From: Plantago major
Lineage: Eukaryota > Streptophyta > Magnoliopsida > Lamiales > Plantaginaceae
Assembly: GCA_026545765.1 (NCBI GenBank)
Contig: CM048839.1
Span: forward strand, 2,852,001-2,916,000
DNA length: 64,000 bases
Direction: 5' to 3'
Both the position numbers and the translations under genes were made by a program. Position 1 is the first letter of the stretch. The number at the start of each line of letters is the position of its first letter. This document shows positions 46,811 to 58,112 of this stretch, piece after piece. The notes under the pieces are model-generated. The model saw nothing but the letters and a program-made list of their open reading frames with translations. It was not told where the DNA came from and made no database searches.

Positions 46811-49800
46811 CTAGACCTCGGACCTCTTCCAGAAGCGGCGAGTAACTTTCTTGCCTTCAACCTCCTCCAAAAACGTAGCCGGCTCATGATCAAGAATGGG
46901 ACCCGGGAGATCCATCCACTTAGCATTGCAGTTGGAGGATTGCCCGCCACCAATCTTAGAGGCGTAAAAGACATCAGGTAACCAAGAGGGGTAGACCGGA
47001 GATTCATCCACGGTAAAATCCACCAAAGGAGCAACCACGGACCAAAACTCATCCGAAGCAAGAGCATCGGGTGACTTCAATTTGGGATCAAAGACTGCCT
47101 CCCCATCACAATTCCCCATTATCTTGAGGTTCGCGTCTTGGCTCGTAATGGAGTCATTCAAAAATCCGGCGTCCTTCAACTGGCTCACACAATCAAAAAA
47201 GGCGTCCCCCCTAACGTCGCCCTCTCGCATCTTACTAAGGAAATAGTAGGAGTCAGACTTAAGGAAATTTTTCAGGCATCAGTACGAGTGGTCTTCGCTT
47301 TGGAGAGAAGTGCCTCGGCCATCTTAGCCCGAGCGGACGTGATTAGGGACAATGCTTTCTCGGTCTTGCCATGAGCAATCTTCTCCTTTTCGAGCTTTTT
47401 GTCCGACAAAACTCTCTCTGACTTGAGTTTGGCAATCTCGGCCTCACGAGCAACCAACTTCGCATTTGAAGCCTCAATCTCCTCCTTCAGTCGGGTAGTA
47501 TCGGACTCTTCTAAATCCAAAAAGGATGCGACATGACCGGTGACCTAAGAAAGGAAGTAAGAAGTTACTTACAAATCAAGGATGGTCATTAAGATAGAAA
47601 AATTAGAAATGAAGTGCGACAAGTGAGAAAAATGCAATATATACAAAAAGTTACTTACATCATCGGTATGATTCTTGATAAGTCCCGACAAAGACTCGAG
47701 GCTCCCCACAAGGTCGACCCTAGACATACCACGAAGTGCGGTGGTATCATTCACATTGGCGTCATTGGATCCCATCACCACTCGGATCCTCTTAGAAGGA
47801 GCCCTCTCCTTATCCGCCGGTGCATTCCCTTTTCTCTTGGCCGCATCAGCTTCACTTCGAGCCACAATACTCGCTCCTGAAAAACGAACTTTCGTTAGGT
47901 ACAACAAATTGAGAAAAAGAAGGCACAATAAAAATAGAAGAACAAAAAGATCGAGAATTTAGACCGAGGTACCTGCGGATTAGGGATTGATGAACCACCT
48001 GGGACCGAGGAACCACCTGAGGCCGGCGGCTGGAGCACAGAAGCATGATTCGTCGGCTCGGTCGTAGGGATCTTTTGCGGACCCGGAGAGTACTTCTTCT
48101 TCTTGTCGACCCTCAGCTTCTCTCGGGCCGTCAACTTCTCGGCATTACGTTGCTCAAACAATTTGGTGGCGGACTCCATGATCCAGTAACCTGCGAGGAA
48201 ATAACATCAGAACAAAAGCTGAGAATAAAAAAAAAATATTCTACCAAGTATATGATCTACTCACGCAAATTGGGCCTGTTGTTACAATAGACCGGCACAC
48301 TAGTCAATCCGGCCAACCACAAGTGAGGTTGCACAACCAAACCGTACGGATAATAAAGTGTCGGATCTTTCCCAACAACCCCAAAAATGGCGGCCTTCTC
48401 TAAAAGAAGTCCGGGATCGGTATCATGATATAAAGTGATGCACCCCCTCGTCCCTATGAGCGGAACGTAGGTCTTCCCCTCCTCGGACTCTGCAACAATC
48501 GGCCTAAGTGATTCTAACCAAACAGGCACTCTCCTAAGTTTGGTGGTCGGAAACTTCTTTCTACGGAAGTAGCTAGGTAATTTCCAATCACCAGAAGGAT
48601 GTTTGACATAAAAATACTTCGGCCACCACTTGGAAGAATGGGATGACTCATACCCATCTAGGAATTTATAACCTCGTCGAGCCGTGAAGTAAAAGAATGC
48701 CGTCCCGGGACCAAGGGCTATGTTGAAAGCCGCTAGAAACTTTTGATACGAGAAAGCCTCCCCCTTCAAAGCCAAGATCACACCAAAACACATAATGGTG
48801 CCTAAAGCATTAGGAAGAATCTGTGTAGGACATAAACCTGTCTCTCTAAACAACTCCTCTATCTCGGGTATCATCGGGAGCCTCCACCCACACTTGAAAG
48901 CTCGAACGTGAAATGCCATATAATCCGCGGGTGGGTTGTACATAGTCTGAGTCGACGAAGGGATCATAATCTCATAATCATCCGGGATCTCAAAACGGCG
49001 ACAAAGTCTAGAGATGATCGACACAGAAAGAGTCGTCGAACAAGTAGGAATGATTTGATCCTCATTGGCCTCGGCATCAGCCCTCAAATCGCCAATGGGA
49101 TCAACACGGGTCGTCTTATACTCAATTGCCGTCTTAATGGGCTTCCTTTTATTCCTACGACCTTTGGACCTCGAAGCATCAAGAGCAACAACAATGGTGC
49201 ACTCGGAATTCTCGAACAGCGGAACCTCACTCCCTCGGTCTAAATCCTCACCCTCGGAACCCGTGATGTCAACATCCTCCTCTGACTCACCTCTGTCACC
49301 ACCACTCGCCCCCTCACTCGAACCCGCCCCATCATTCGGAGCACTCCCATCCTCACCAAAATCTCCCTCAGACGAACTTTCATCACTATCACTATCACTA
49401 TCTCCGGACGAAGAAGACGAAGAGCCAGAACTAGAAGGATCACTCACCGCAACGTCCTCGGGCTCGGGGGATGATAAAACCATCTGAGTTCCATAAATCA
49501 AGCTCGGATTCCTAGGGGGCGGATTGGAGTCAAAAGATAAAGGAGACTCGGGCTCTCCTATCGGGACGGCCTCAACATGATCATCTATCTCTAGGACTCG
49601 ATTACAAGGAAGAGTCCCAAAAGACTCAACAACCTCGGGTTCCGCCATTGGAAAGGATGATAAAGGCATCGACTCAAAAACAGGAACCCTATAACCATAA
49701 CCCAAAGATGCAGCATACATAGGCGGAAGTTCCACCTGACGAGGAGGCAAGACCTCGGACCTAACAAGACGGGAATGAGATAGACGGACCAAATGCCTAG

Positions 49801-49966
49801 TACCCACTTGACGAGGAGACCTACGGATTACCAACTGTACTTCACACTCATCCATATCAGACGATTGGTCGGAATCCGTCAGAACTACCATATTGTCACG
49901 AGGCAGCCGAACCTCTTCCCCGTCGCCCAAGTAAACCTCACCAAGATCGTTACTCACCCCAGACAT
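46811..49966 (-). CDS. Spliced antisense gene of the gypsy element (Transposase_28-like)
   Basis: ATG at 49964-49966 opens a 1.7-kb exon (to 48265) ending in donor GC|GTGAGT; exon 2 is 47973-48190 (acceptor CGCAG, donor CAG|GTACC), exon 3 about 47659-47876, exon 4 about 46811-47544 after TTAG. Phases agree for exons 1-2 and 3-4; exon 2-3 is off by one base and a shift lies near 47265. The protein has acidic Ser-rich stretches, a central domain ('ADYMAFHVRAFKCGWRLPMI', 'LPNALGTIMCFGVILA', 'FFYFTARRGYKFLDG') typical of PF04195 'putative gypsy-type transposon', then a coiled-coil (KEEIEASNAKLVAREAEIAK). Antisense genes at this place are known in Grande and related Tat elements; function unknown. 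Confidence 0.75.
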
Positions 49967-50149
49967 GTTTTTTCTTTTAATTTTTGGATCCGAGCCGGGG
50001 AATCTACATATATCAAAGACAAAGGAATTCACCCAAGTTAAAAAAGTTTTTACCCCCGACTCGGATACCAATTAAAGTAGAAAAAACAGAGAACATTTTT
50101 TCGGCCAAGCAAATTCCAAGAAATGCAAAGTTCGGAACAACGAGGCAAA

Positions 50150-50400
50150 ATAGACCGATCCACCAAGCAAGTTCAAGATAGATAAAATCATCAACAAAAG
50201 ACCGATCCACCAAGCAAGTTAAAGATAGATAAAATCATCAACAAAAGACCGATCCACCAAGCAAGTTCAAGATAGATAAAATCATCAACAAAAGACCAAT
50301 CCACCAAGCAAGTTCAAGATAGATAAAATCATCAACAAAAGACCGATCCACCAAACAAGTTCAAGATAGATAAATATCAACAAAAGACCGATCAACCACA
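50150..50400. repeat. Tandem array of ~46-bp units
   Basis: About five copies of 'accgatccaccaagcaagtt' plus 'caagatagataaaatcatcaac' with spacing near 46 bp, just upstream of the antisense gene's ATG, in its presumed 5' region. Confidence 0.9.
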
Positions 50401-50879
50401 AAGACCGAGCAACCATGAAGCATGCCGATGGAATAAATGAAAAGGCAGAACAAGAAGCTTACTTCCACAATCTGCCTTCCTTCTTGAATCTCGAAAATGA
50501 TCGAAATCACGGGACTTCGGCCTCCAATTTGGGTCTCTCTCAAACCTCGGTCTCTCCCAATATCGGTCCCGTCCCAGAATCACCCAACGACGGCCACCTT
50601 CAAAACTCGGTCTACCTCGAATCTCGGAACGGATCAACTCTCGGTTTTCTCCTCCTATCCTCCTCGAATTCGCAATGGTGGCAGCCTTGAATCTCGGAAG
50701 TCTAAAGTCGAACAACAGCCTCCAATAATCAAACCTTGGTCCAAATCCGGCTAAAACCTGAAAGTGAATCAGGCGCACGTAAGAATGGCAAGTGACAACA
50801 TAACAATATTTTGCTATTGGAACAGAAAGATCAATTCATCTTCTCGAGGCATTGCGTATGAAGGTGCGTCTAGTGTTGT

Positions 50880-51215
50880 AAAAAGAAAAAGAAAAAGAAA
50901 AAAAATTAGTTCTCAGTTGCCGGAAGAAAATATGGTTCATGAGAAAGACGATGATAATATGAAATCGGATTTAAAGAGCAAGATGGAGCATACAGAGTGC
51001 GTCTACTGTTGTTAAAAAAAAAAAAAAAATTCTTAGTTGGCAGAAGAAAATATGGTTCAAGATAAAGACGATGATAATATAAATTTGGTTTTAAAGAGCA
51101 AGATGGAGCATACAGAAGAGTTCTCATTTGCCAGAAGAGAATATGGTTAAAGATAAAGACAATAATAATATAAAGTCGAGTTTAAAGAGCAAGATGGAGC
51201 ATAGATGGAGTATAC
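50880..51215. repeat. Three ~100-bp tandem units
   Basis: Each unit has 'agaagaaaatatggttca.gataaagacgatgataatat' then 'taaagagcaagatggagcata'. They are separated by A-rich tracts. Confidence 0.85.
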
Positions 51216-51227
51216 ATGAAGCATAGA

Positions 51228-51239
<12 letters not shown>

Positions 51240-51258
<19 letters not shown>

Positions 51259-51660
51259 TGACGATGAACAGTAAAATGGAATGTACCGATCTTCAGAGAC
51301 TCCAATGTCGGTCCGCTTTCTTCTTCTGCCGGTCCGCTCTTTCTCCTTCTGCCGGTCCGCTCTCTCCTTCCGCCGGTCTGCACTCTTCTTCTCAATTTCG
51401 CTTATTCAAATGTCGGTCTGCTAAAATGTCGGTCCGCTCTCTCCTTTCGCTTCTTCAATGTCGGTCTGCTTTAATGGCGGTTTGCTTCTTCTCAATTTTG
51501 CTTCTTCAAATGTCGGTCCCTTTTCTTTTACTTCAAGTCTCGGTCCAAGTCTCTTCCGTTTTCAGTCTCTTCTCTTTTCAAAAGACTGGGTGAAAATGAT
51601 GAGGTAAATGGAGGGTAAAAACCCATTTATATAGAAGTAAAATGGGCCGGTTCAACCGGG
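51240..51660. promoter_or_regulatory. CT-rich region, possible promoter of the antisense gene
   Basis: 'tcggtccgct' and 'cttcttc' words recur between 51300 and 51560 on +. On the minus strand this purine-rich block lies upstream of the antisense gene and could be its promoter or 5' UTR; this is inference from position. Confidence 0.3.
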
Positions 51661-51743
51661 CCCATGGGCCGAAAGATCTAGCCCATACATCAAGACTTGA
51701 GCGACCGGTATAAATGACGAATCGAGAATATGGTTCAATCGCA

Positions 51744-52410
51744 AAATTTCACAATTATCTTTTTACTAAGATATTTGGAAACTCGGGGGACGAGGAAGAT
51801 GGATGAATAAACGAGAACGTCAAAATTATTTTGTGTCGGTACAAAAAGTTTGACACAAATAAATTATCTCGAACCTCACTTTGCCGAGACGAGAGCGTCG
51901 AATTTATTTTGTGTACAGACGAGGAAGACGGATGAATAAACGAGAGCGTCAAAATTATTTTGTGTCGGTACAGACAAGGAAAACAAGAGTAAAACGAGAG
52001 CGTCAAAATTATTTTGTGTCGGTACAAGATGTTTGATACAAAAATCAGATCGAAAAAGTTTGACACAAATAAATTATCTCGAACCTCACTTTGCCGAGTC
52101 TCGATCTCGTCTAAGGCGTGCCCATATCTCCGACGGAACCAAGAAACAAAGAAATAAGAGAACTAAGAGACGAAGAAGATGTACGTATGTATAGTCCACA
52201 AGAACCAATCAGATGGCGCCACGTGGCGGGCGACAAAACCCATTTATGGGCTTGGGCTCGGCACGAGAACAAAAATGGGGACATGAAATAGGCGAGAACA
52301 AGAAGCCCATTTTGACAAGATCATGACCACCGGAATTGAGATATATGACTTCAACTCGAAAAATTTCACAACTATCTTTTACTAAGATACTTAAACCTGG
52401 GACTTATGAT
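51744..52410. repeat. Duplicated polypurine-tract region and dispersed short repeats
   Basis: 'aaaatttcacaattatctttttactaagat' followed by a G-rich tract occurs at about 51744-51795 and again at about 52355-52402, just before the 3' LTR. Between them 'gtcaaaattattttgtgtcggtaca' occurs three times and 'aaattatctcgaacctcactttgccgag' twice. Confidence 0.75.
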
Positions 52411-53069
52411 ATGTACCTTTAAGTTCTACTCCTAACCAAGAAAACTTATCGGACAACGCTATCGAGGAGTTCGACCTCACCAAAGTTAAAGGTCCGATTA
52501 CACCAAAATCAAGAGGACCTCTAATACTTCAACCTTCTGATTACAATCGTCATCAACTTAAATGGGCGGCCCATTAAAGGCCCATGAGCCCAACTTCTAA
52601 TGGACGAATCCGGATACACTGCAGACTCATCCAAGAGAGGATGATAACAAATCTTGCTTATAAACATGCGCCTACTCCTCATAAACCAGAAGAACTACTT
52701 CAAAATCTACTATCGAAGTTTTAAGTTCTAGATTGAAAAGTTCACCGACTTATTAACTAGTTGAATCTAAGATCGGGTTGTCTAAAAACCTACCAAAAGG
52801 TCTAACCCTTATTTTATTGTCACAGATCAACGATTTGACACCATCGAGACCGACAGACGCAACAGAGACCGACGGACTAATTTTATCCCACTTTTTTCGT
52901 TCAAGACACTTTCCGACCTTCGCGAAGTCACGAATTTAATCAAAGTAAAGGCGACTTGAACCAATGACTATTCGACTTCCGCAACTAATATCATCGTTCG
53001 AGCAAGAACTACATCCATCTAGGGCGTCGATGAACTAACTAGCGACATATCCATTTTTACCCCACATCA
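52407..53069 (+). repeat. 3' LTR of the gypsy element
   Basis: Begins TGATATG after a G-rich tract and ends CCCCACATCA, giving TGAT...ATCA inverted ends; 663 bp. Its last 200 bp match both arms of the 5' palindrome. Its 52735-52870 part matches the inverted segment but with clearly more differences. The start point is inferred from the preceding tract. Confidence 0.7.
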
Positions 53070-53309
53070 ATATACATCAATATACATAATGCATGTGTAT
53101 TGATTAAGGAAGGAACTAAACAGTTTTACACATCAATGAGAATGAAGATGAACATGTAGTGTATCAATCGATCAGCCAAGGTGAAATTCTCATAAAAAAA
53201 TATGATTTTACTCGATATCAGGAAAGACCATTTCCCTCCTCATACCGACCTTATTTATACCAATATTGTGATGTGGATTTTCCTATTATTTAGAAACTCC
53301 GACAGTCTC

Positions 53310-54059
53310 TCATCCGAGAGTCTTGAAAGAGTCATGAAGATGCCTCAAAGTATCTTGATCTCGATTCCAATCAGGCGTAGGAGCATTAACAAAGTGAGCA
53401 TACATCTTGTTGTTAGCACAAGTAACTGTGATCAAACTATGTGCACCAGCTCCATCAATCTCATACACATAATAAACCTGTCCCCTTTCATCCTTCTTCT
53501 CCTCTGTTGTCACATTATCTGCACTAGCAATCAGGTCTTGCAAATCCACATCAGACAGAGCCAGGTTGTTCAACACCACGTCCTTGGGCGCAAGTTTCCG
53601 AAACCCGTCCAGGAACGTCAAGTACTCTTTCTCAGTCTTCTTCTTTGGGTTGTAGAATTCCGAGTCCATTCCGTTCGTTCCCTTTTCGATTTTCGACACC
53701 AGTTTCTCTTTCCATCCCTCCGGGACGTCGTACGTGTATTCTGCCGAGGTTTTCTTGTCCGAGTTTCCGCCGTAGCCCCCGTAGTTGGAGGCTGATGCGG
53801 CCGTGCCGTAGTAGAGTTTGTAGGATGGGGAGGAGAGGGCGGCTGGTGATGTCGTCAGGAGGGTCGTGGCGAGTGCGGCAGCAACGATGCTTGTGGGTAG
53901 TAGAGTTTGTTTGGTCGAGGACTAGCAAATGTTCGGTTTGGGTTGTGGTGGTAGAGTTTGTTTGATCGAGGACAAGCAAATGTTCGGTTTGGGTTGTGGT
54001 GGTTTTTGGGTGGATGAAGAGGAGATCAGTACGGCAGAAGGGGAAAAGATTGTGGCCAT
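53310..54059 (-). pseudogene. Thylakoid lumenal 19-kDa protein (PsbP family), stop in transit peptide
   Basis: A single-exon frame of 249 codons from ATG 54057-54059. The mature part (about 53310-53800) is intact and matches the plant thylakoid lumenal 19-kDa PsbP-domain protein: 'YTYDVPEGWKEKLVSKIEKG', 'DSEFYNPKKKTEKEYLTFL', 'GQVYYVYEIDGAG', 'NAPTPDWNRD'. The N-terminus is a bipartite target signal: Ser-rich stromal part, then hydrophobic 'ALATTLLTTSPAALS' for the lumen. Within the stromal part a 17-residue block (51 bp) is duplicated in tandem, and the downstream copy carries TAG (53922-53924) where the other has a Leu codon. There is no suitable Met after it. As read, the gene makes no lumen protein, although everything else looks functional. 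Confidence 0.85.
53901..54002. repeat. 51-bp tandem duplication in a transit peptide
   Basis: 53901-53951 and 53952-54002 are the same 51 bp with two differences, one of which creates the stop codon. The length is a multiple of three, so the frame is kept. Confidence 0.92.
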
Positions 54060-54186
54060 GGCTTTTCTTTGGTTGGTTGGCAAACTTTGGTGATCAATGT
54101 TTTGTTTTGGTTACCTTATCCAATAATTCATAGATACTACTGACAATTCATGGTGGTCATCATGTCATCTCATTTCATTTATACTA

Positions 54187-54428
54187 CTCACTCTATTCCG
54201 GATAACTTAATACATTTGTCATTTTTTACCGTCACATAACTTTACTTTACAAAACAAAAGAAGTAACCCCAACCCAACAATTAATACACAATCTCAACTT
54301 TACACACAAATTACACATATGGTCAATAAAAGTACATTTTTTCCCACATTTTTAGTATTTTATCATTACTTTAACTTTGCACATAAAACTACGCTTCAAC
54401 CCGAATGTATGAAGTTATACGTTGGGAG
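54187..54428. mobile_element. Diverged Stowaway-like MITE
   Basis: Inner ends match in inverted orientation (GGATAACTTAATACATT against GTATAACTTCATACATT), and the interior resembles the MITE at 36884 ('cattttttaccgtcac', 'aatctcaactttacac', 'cataaaactacgcttcaac'). The outer ends are degraded. Confidence 0.65.
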
Positions 54429-54429
54429 C

Positions 54430-55255
54430 ATCATTTTAAATTACTCTAATTGAATTAGAATCAAACTTATAGGTATCAACTTTCATGTCCCCAGCAGTTG
54501 TGCATTCTTTACTTAGTTTGGAATTGTAAATGATTGTAGTAACATTAAATCTAGAGAAAAAAAATAGCCCCTTTTTGAAATTACTCTACAACCTTTTTTT
54601 TTTTTTTTTTTATTTCACACCAAAAGTAAAAATTTTAACATTACACAAAGGTTGGATGGCCATTAAGTTACCGTTAACTTATTTTTAAATTACACCAAAA
54701 CCTTTGAAAAAACTTGTCTTCGCCACCAGAACCTTTCTATATAGTAATAATTTATTCATTTTGAAATTTTTTAAATTTTATTCCAACAAAAATAACACAA
54801 GAAGTGTTCCGAAAAATAAGGATTACAATCCGAGTCACAAACTTACAACGACACTTTACTTTACAACCACAAAAGCTACATACCAAACCATCCTATCCCT
54901 AAGAGAATAGAGAATGATCAACTCTTATCACTCACTCCATAAACATGATACACTAGTGTATTTTGTCTACTAAACACACTTTCTTCATTTGTTTGCTAAA
55001 TATAACAAATCTGCCCACGAACAGAGTCAAATCATTTCATTCATCAAAGATCTAGAACAGTGTGCAAAAGCTATTCATATCCAATACTAAAGGAACAGGA
55101 GAAGCATTCACCACGGATCAATCAATTCCAGCAAAGTTTAGAATAGAAGTCTATTCCTAAACCATAAATATCGCCTTTCACCAATTACCCAGCCTAATCT
55201 GAACAAAAGCAAGTTAATATAAATAAGTAGAGGCTTGCCTTTTCTCTACAACAAC
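54430..55255. other. AT-rich intergenic DNA
   Basis: No gene recognised; a 68-codon open frame at 54704-54910 is Lys/Asn/Phe-rich and looks random. Confidence 0.5.
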
Positions 55256-55257
55256 GC

Positions 55258-55442
55258 CACCACCATCATGCCGAGTCCATTTCGTCACTGTTCGGAACCC
55301 CAATTGCGACGAATTCTCGCACTTCGACAACTCACTGCAGCTGGTCTACTCCGGTCCAATGGGACGTTTTCATCCTCAAGGGAGGATCGGCGACGGATCG
55401 AGTCAGAATGTCGGCGAAGTTCGATCTACAGGAGTATAAGCT
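55258..55442 (+). pseudogene. Possible LEA_2 / NDR1-HIN1-like relic
   Basis: In the + strand one frame reads 'HFVTVRNPNCDEFSHFDNS' and 'LVYSGPMG', then 'RIGDGSSQN'; another continues 'MSAKFDLQEYKL'. Together they recall the VRNPN...YxxxxxG...G.I.AG...M.A.F end of LEA_2 (NHL) membrane-anchored proteins, with one frameshift near 55405. The N-terminal part and membrane helix are missing. The match is weak. Confidence 0.3.
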
Positions 55443-55559
55443 GAGAGAAATTTTTGTATTTTTGGAATGTTTCTCTCTGGGGTTTGAATTTTTGTAGAGA
55501 GAGAAAAATGGTTGAGTGATATGGTTTTTGTGAGAGATTGTGTTGTTTACTTGAGGTAT

Positions 55560-56760
55560 TTATATAAAAGCTACTGATCGGTTTGTAGTATTTCTGATAG
55601 GTTCTTTATTATAAAAATCGAATTTTCATATAAATTAAGAAAATCTTCCCTTTTCTATACTTACTCATAATTTATAAGTAACTTGATGATTAGTAAGGTG
55701 ACTTGGCAACTCTTAAATCAGTTTTCCTTATCATTCATTTTACCATCACTCACATAACAATCTTATTATGGCCAACAATTTCATTTCACTTGATCAAATA
55801 CAATTGAATCATTTGATGGGATCACCGATGGTAGACAACACACTCAATTGAAGTCTTAGGCTCTGTTCTCTTCGTCTGCACCGAACTGAACTTAACCGAA
55901 TAGAACTGAATTATAGTATAAAATATAACCAAGTATAACTAAACTGAATGAGTTTGCAGATGAAGAGAACATAGCCTTATTGGTATATCTACCACCACTA
56001 TTGAACATCATCTTCTTATCGTTCGGAACTTACAGACATTTACATACGAGTTCATATATTCAAAATGCAAGTTAATCTAAAGTCATTTCAATAAATTATA
56101 CGTCACCTCTCATCTTTTAGAGTTAGTGAATAATGTTGAACAAACAAGCATTTCCCTTCAACTTTCATCTATTTGTTTCTATTAATTTAGTGTATGAGAT
56201 CATCGATTCCACTCTCTCACCCACATTGATCTCACTGTGAGAACCACTATAGCCCATACAATATAATTTCCCGTCCAACCGATGCTATTGTTGAACATCA
56301 AAGTCATGGCATTTTTAAGACCTTCACGACCACATGGAGATAACCCATTCGGAATCTAATTGATAAAATCACTTGCCGGGTTAAGATAGTCGAGATATTC
56401 AAACATGCCACTTGAAAATTGGCATGCCATTCATTCGACCCCTTCCGTTGTTTGGTTCAATTCACGGTTAGATTATTTGAATTGCATCTCCTTAACATCG
56501 AAAATCAATGAATCATCAAGCCAATAATTCAATCATGATACAAACATAAACGGATAAGAATATAATCGATTAAACCCATCGAAAGCCTTATTCGAGTTGG
56601 TGTACATTGATGCATCTACTTTAACAACCATTAACTATGTAAATTGAAGATCTAAATATCTTACATGAAAATTAAAAAAAAAAAAAAAGACGACAAAAAG
56701 TCGATGCTCCAAACATTTTATTCCCTAAATACAAATGCAAGTCCCATGCAGCTTGATCTC
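55560..56760. other. AT-rich intergenic DNA
   Basis: No gene or clear repeat; includes the 3' flank of the cysteine-rich peptide gene. Confidence 0.5.
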
Positions 56761-56766
56761 TCTGCT

Positions 56767-57222
56767 TTAATTATTGTTGTTCTTGCAATATTCAGTACAA
56801 TTTTCATAGCAGTTTTCCAGGTCCGCACCATCTGCCATTGATACAATTGAAACATGTTACCTCTAGCACGGCATTTTATTCACAAAAGATAACAAACTAT
56901 CTACCATCAAAGAATTAATATAAATCACTAGACTCTTACCAAAAGTACCATTTGTAGAACAACGCTGAAGACCACATCCAACCTCACAGTAGTACCGGTA
57001 ATCATCATTGGAACGAGGAATGCAACCATTGAGACACTGAAAGTAACACGGAATCCCCTCCTCCGTTTCACTTGCGTTCGTGCTACCTCTCAGGAGGCAA
57101 TCATTGAAGCAACCACCCCAACATGTGTACCTTTGTGCGCTGATATCACTTGCCAACATCACCAACATTACTGCTGCAACTAAAACCGCCACAATGCCAG
57201 CTCCTCCGTTTCGCCTCTCCAT
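56767..57222 (-). CDS. Secreted cysteine-rich peptide with 12 Cys, two exons
   Basis: Exon 1 (56940-57222) and exon 2 (56767-56831) join in phase 1 across a GT-AG intron and give 115 residues. The start at 57222 places a classic signal peptide first (MERR, then hydrophobic 'AGIVAVLVAAVMLVMLAS', cleavage near AQ); an upstream in-frame ATG at 57282 would bury it. The mature part has 12 Cys in four C-x3-C-x3(4)-C groups (CWGGCFNDC, CYFQCLNGC, CEVGCGLQRC, CYENCTEYC), each a likely Cys-hairpin. This resembles thionin-like or tapetal cysteine-rich families, but I cannot assign it. It probably acts in the apoplast in defence or reproduction; that is inference. Confidence 0.75.
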
Positions 57223-57711
57223 CAACACCCCTTCCTCAATTTTGTAAAAAAAATAGCGGATGTGTTTGAAATTGTTCTGCAAAAGAGGTGGTTTTTGTGA
57301 GTATGTGAGTCAAGTGTGACAATTTGGTTACGTGATCGGTAGCTATAGTGCAAATGCATTTATTGTGTATTTAGTGCTTCTAAGTTCTAACCTGTATTAT
57401 AGAATGGGTATAGATTTTCTCCATCTGCCATGTCATGAGGTCATCAAATTTAATTAACTTATGGACAAATTTTTAAGGACCAATTTTTACTAGACTGATT
57501 AACATCACATATTTAAAATTGTAAATGATTCAAGTACATAAATGTTTAGTAAACATACATGTTTTAAGTTAAACGCACGATGTTTAGATATATATAGTTA
57601 AAATGTGATGTTTTTCCGGTCGATGAAATGGATGTTATTTCACTTCTACTAGTTTAGAAAGCATTCCGCCACTTTTTGGCGACTTTCTCTTTTTACACGA
57701 GAAACAGCGCT

Positions 57712-57834
57712 NNNNNNNNNNNNNNNNNNNNNNNNNNNNNNNNNNNNNNNNNNNNNNNNNNNNNNNNNNNNNNNNNNNNNNNNNNNNNNNNNNNNNNNNN
57801 NNNNNNNNNNNNNNNNNNNNNNNNNNNNNNNNNN
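57712..57834. other. Assembly gap (123 N)
   Basis: Unknown bases. Confidence 1.
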
Positions 57835-58088
57835 GTTTATGTTTACCAAAAAATAATATTGAATTTTCTGGGAAAAGGAAACGCGTACTATATATAGATT
57901 ATTCATAGTACAAACGGGTTATTATAGAGCGGATTTTCAGGAGAATTGTTTTATCTTCTTATTCTGCGTTATGACAAAGTTTAGAATATAAAATATGACT
58001 TACTCTATACCTAAATTTTTATGGACATTTTTATTTTTCTAATTAATCATGGAATAAATCATGGAATAAAAGGGGAGATCCGCTTAGC

Positions 58089-58112
58089 TAATAATAATAA
58101 TAATAATAATAC
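58089..58112. repeat. (AAT)n microsatellite
   Basis: About eight aat units. Confidence 0.85.

Larger units (their letters stand above)
37146..53069 (+). mobile_element. Ty3/gypsy retrotransposon, Tat/Ogre-like, 15.9 kb
   Basis: Ordered on the + strand: aberrant 5' LTR, primer-binding site, gag, protease, reverse transcriptase, RNase H, a second (archaeal-type) RNase H, integrase, tandem repeats, a spliced antisense gene, more tandem repeats and the 3' LTR. The second RNase H after pol, the large size and the antisense gene before the 3' LTR are features of the Tat lineage (Tat, Ogre, Retand, Grande). The element is flanked by ATATA on both sides (37141-37145 and 53070-53074). Coding parts carry many stops and frameshifts. 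A CACTA element of 1414 bp is nested in gag. Confidence 0.9.

Noticed and set aside
50150..50400. CRISPR-like array of regular repeats
   Set aside because: Units are directly tandem without unique spacers and lie inside a plant retrotransposon.
57649..57906. ORFs spanning the N run
   Set aside because: They cross an assembly gap and have no supported sequence.
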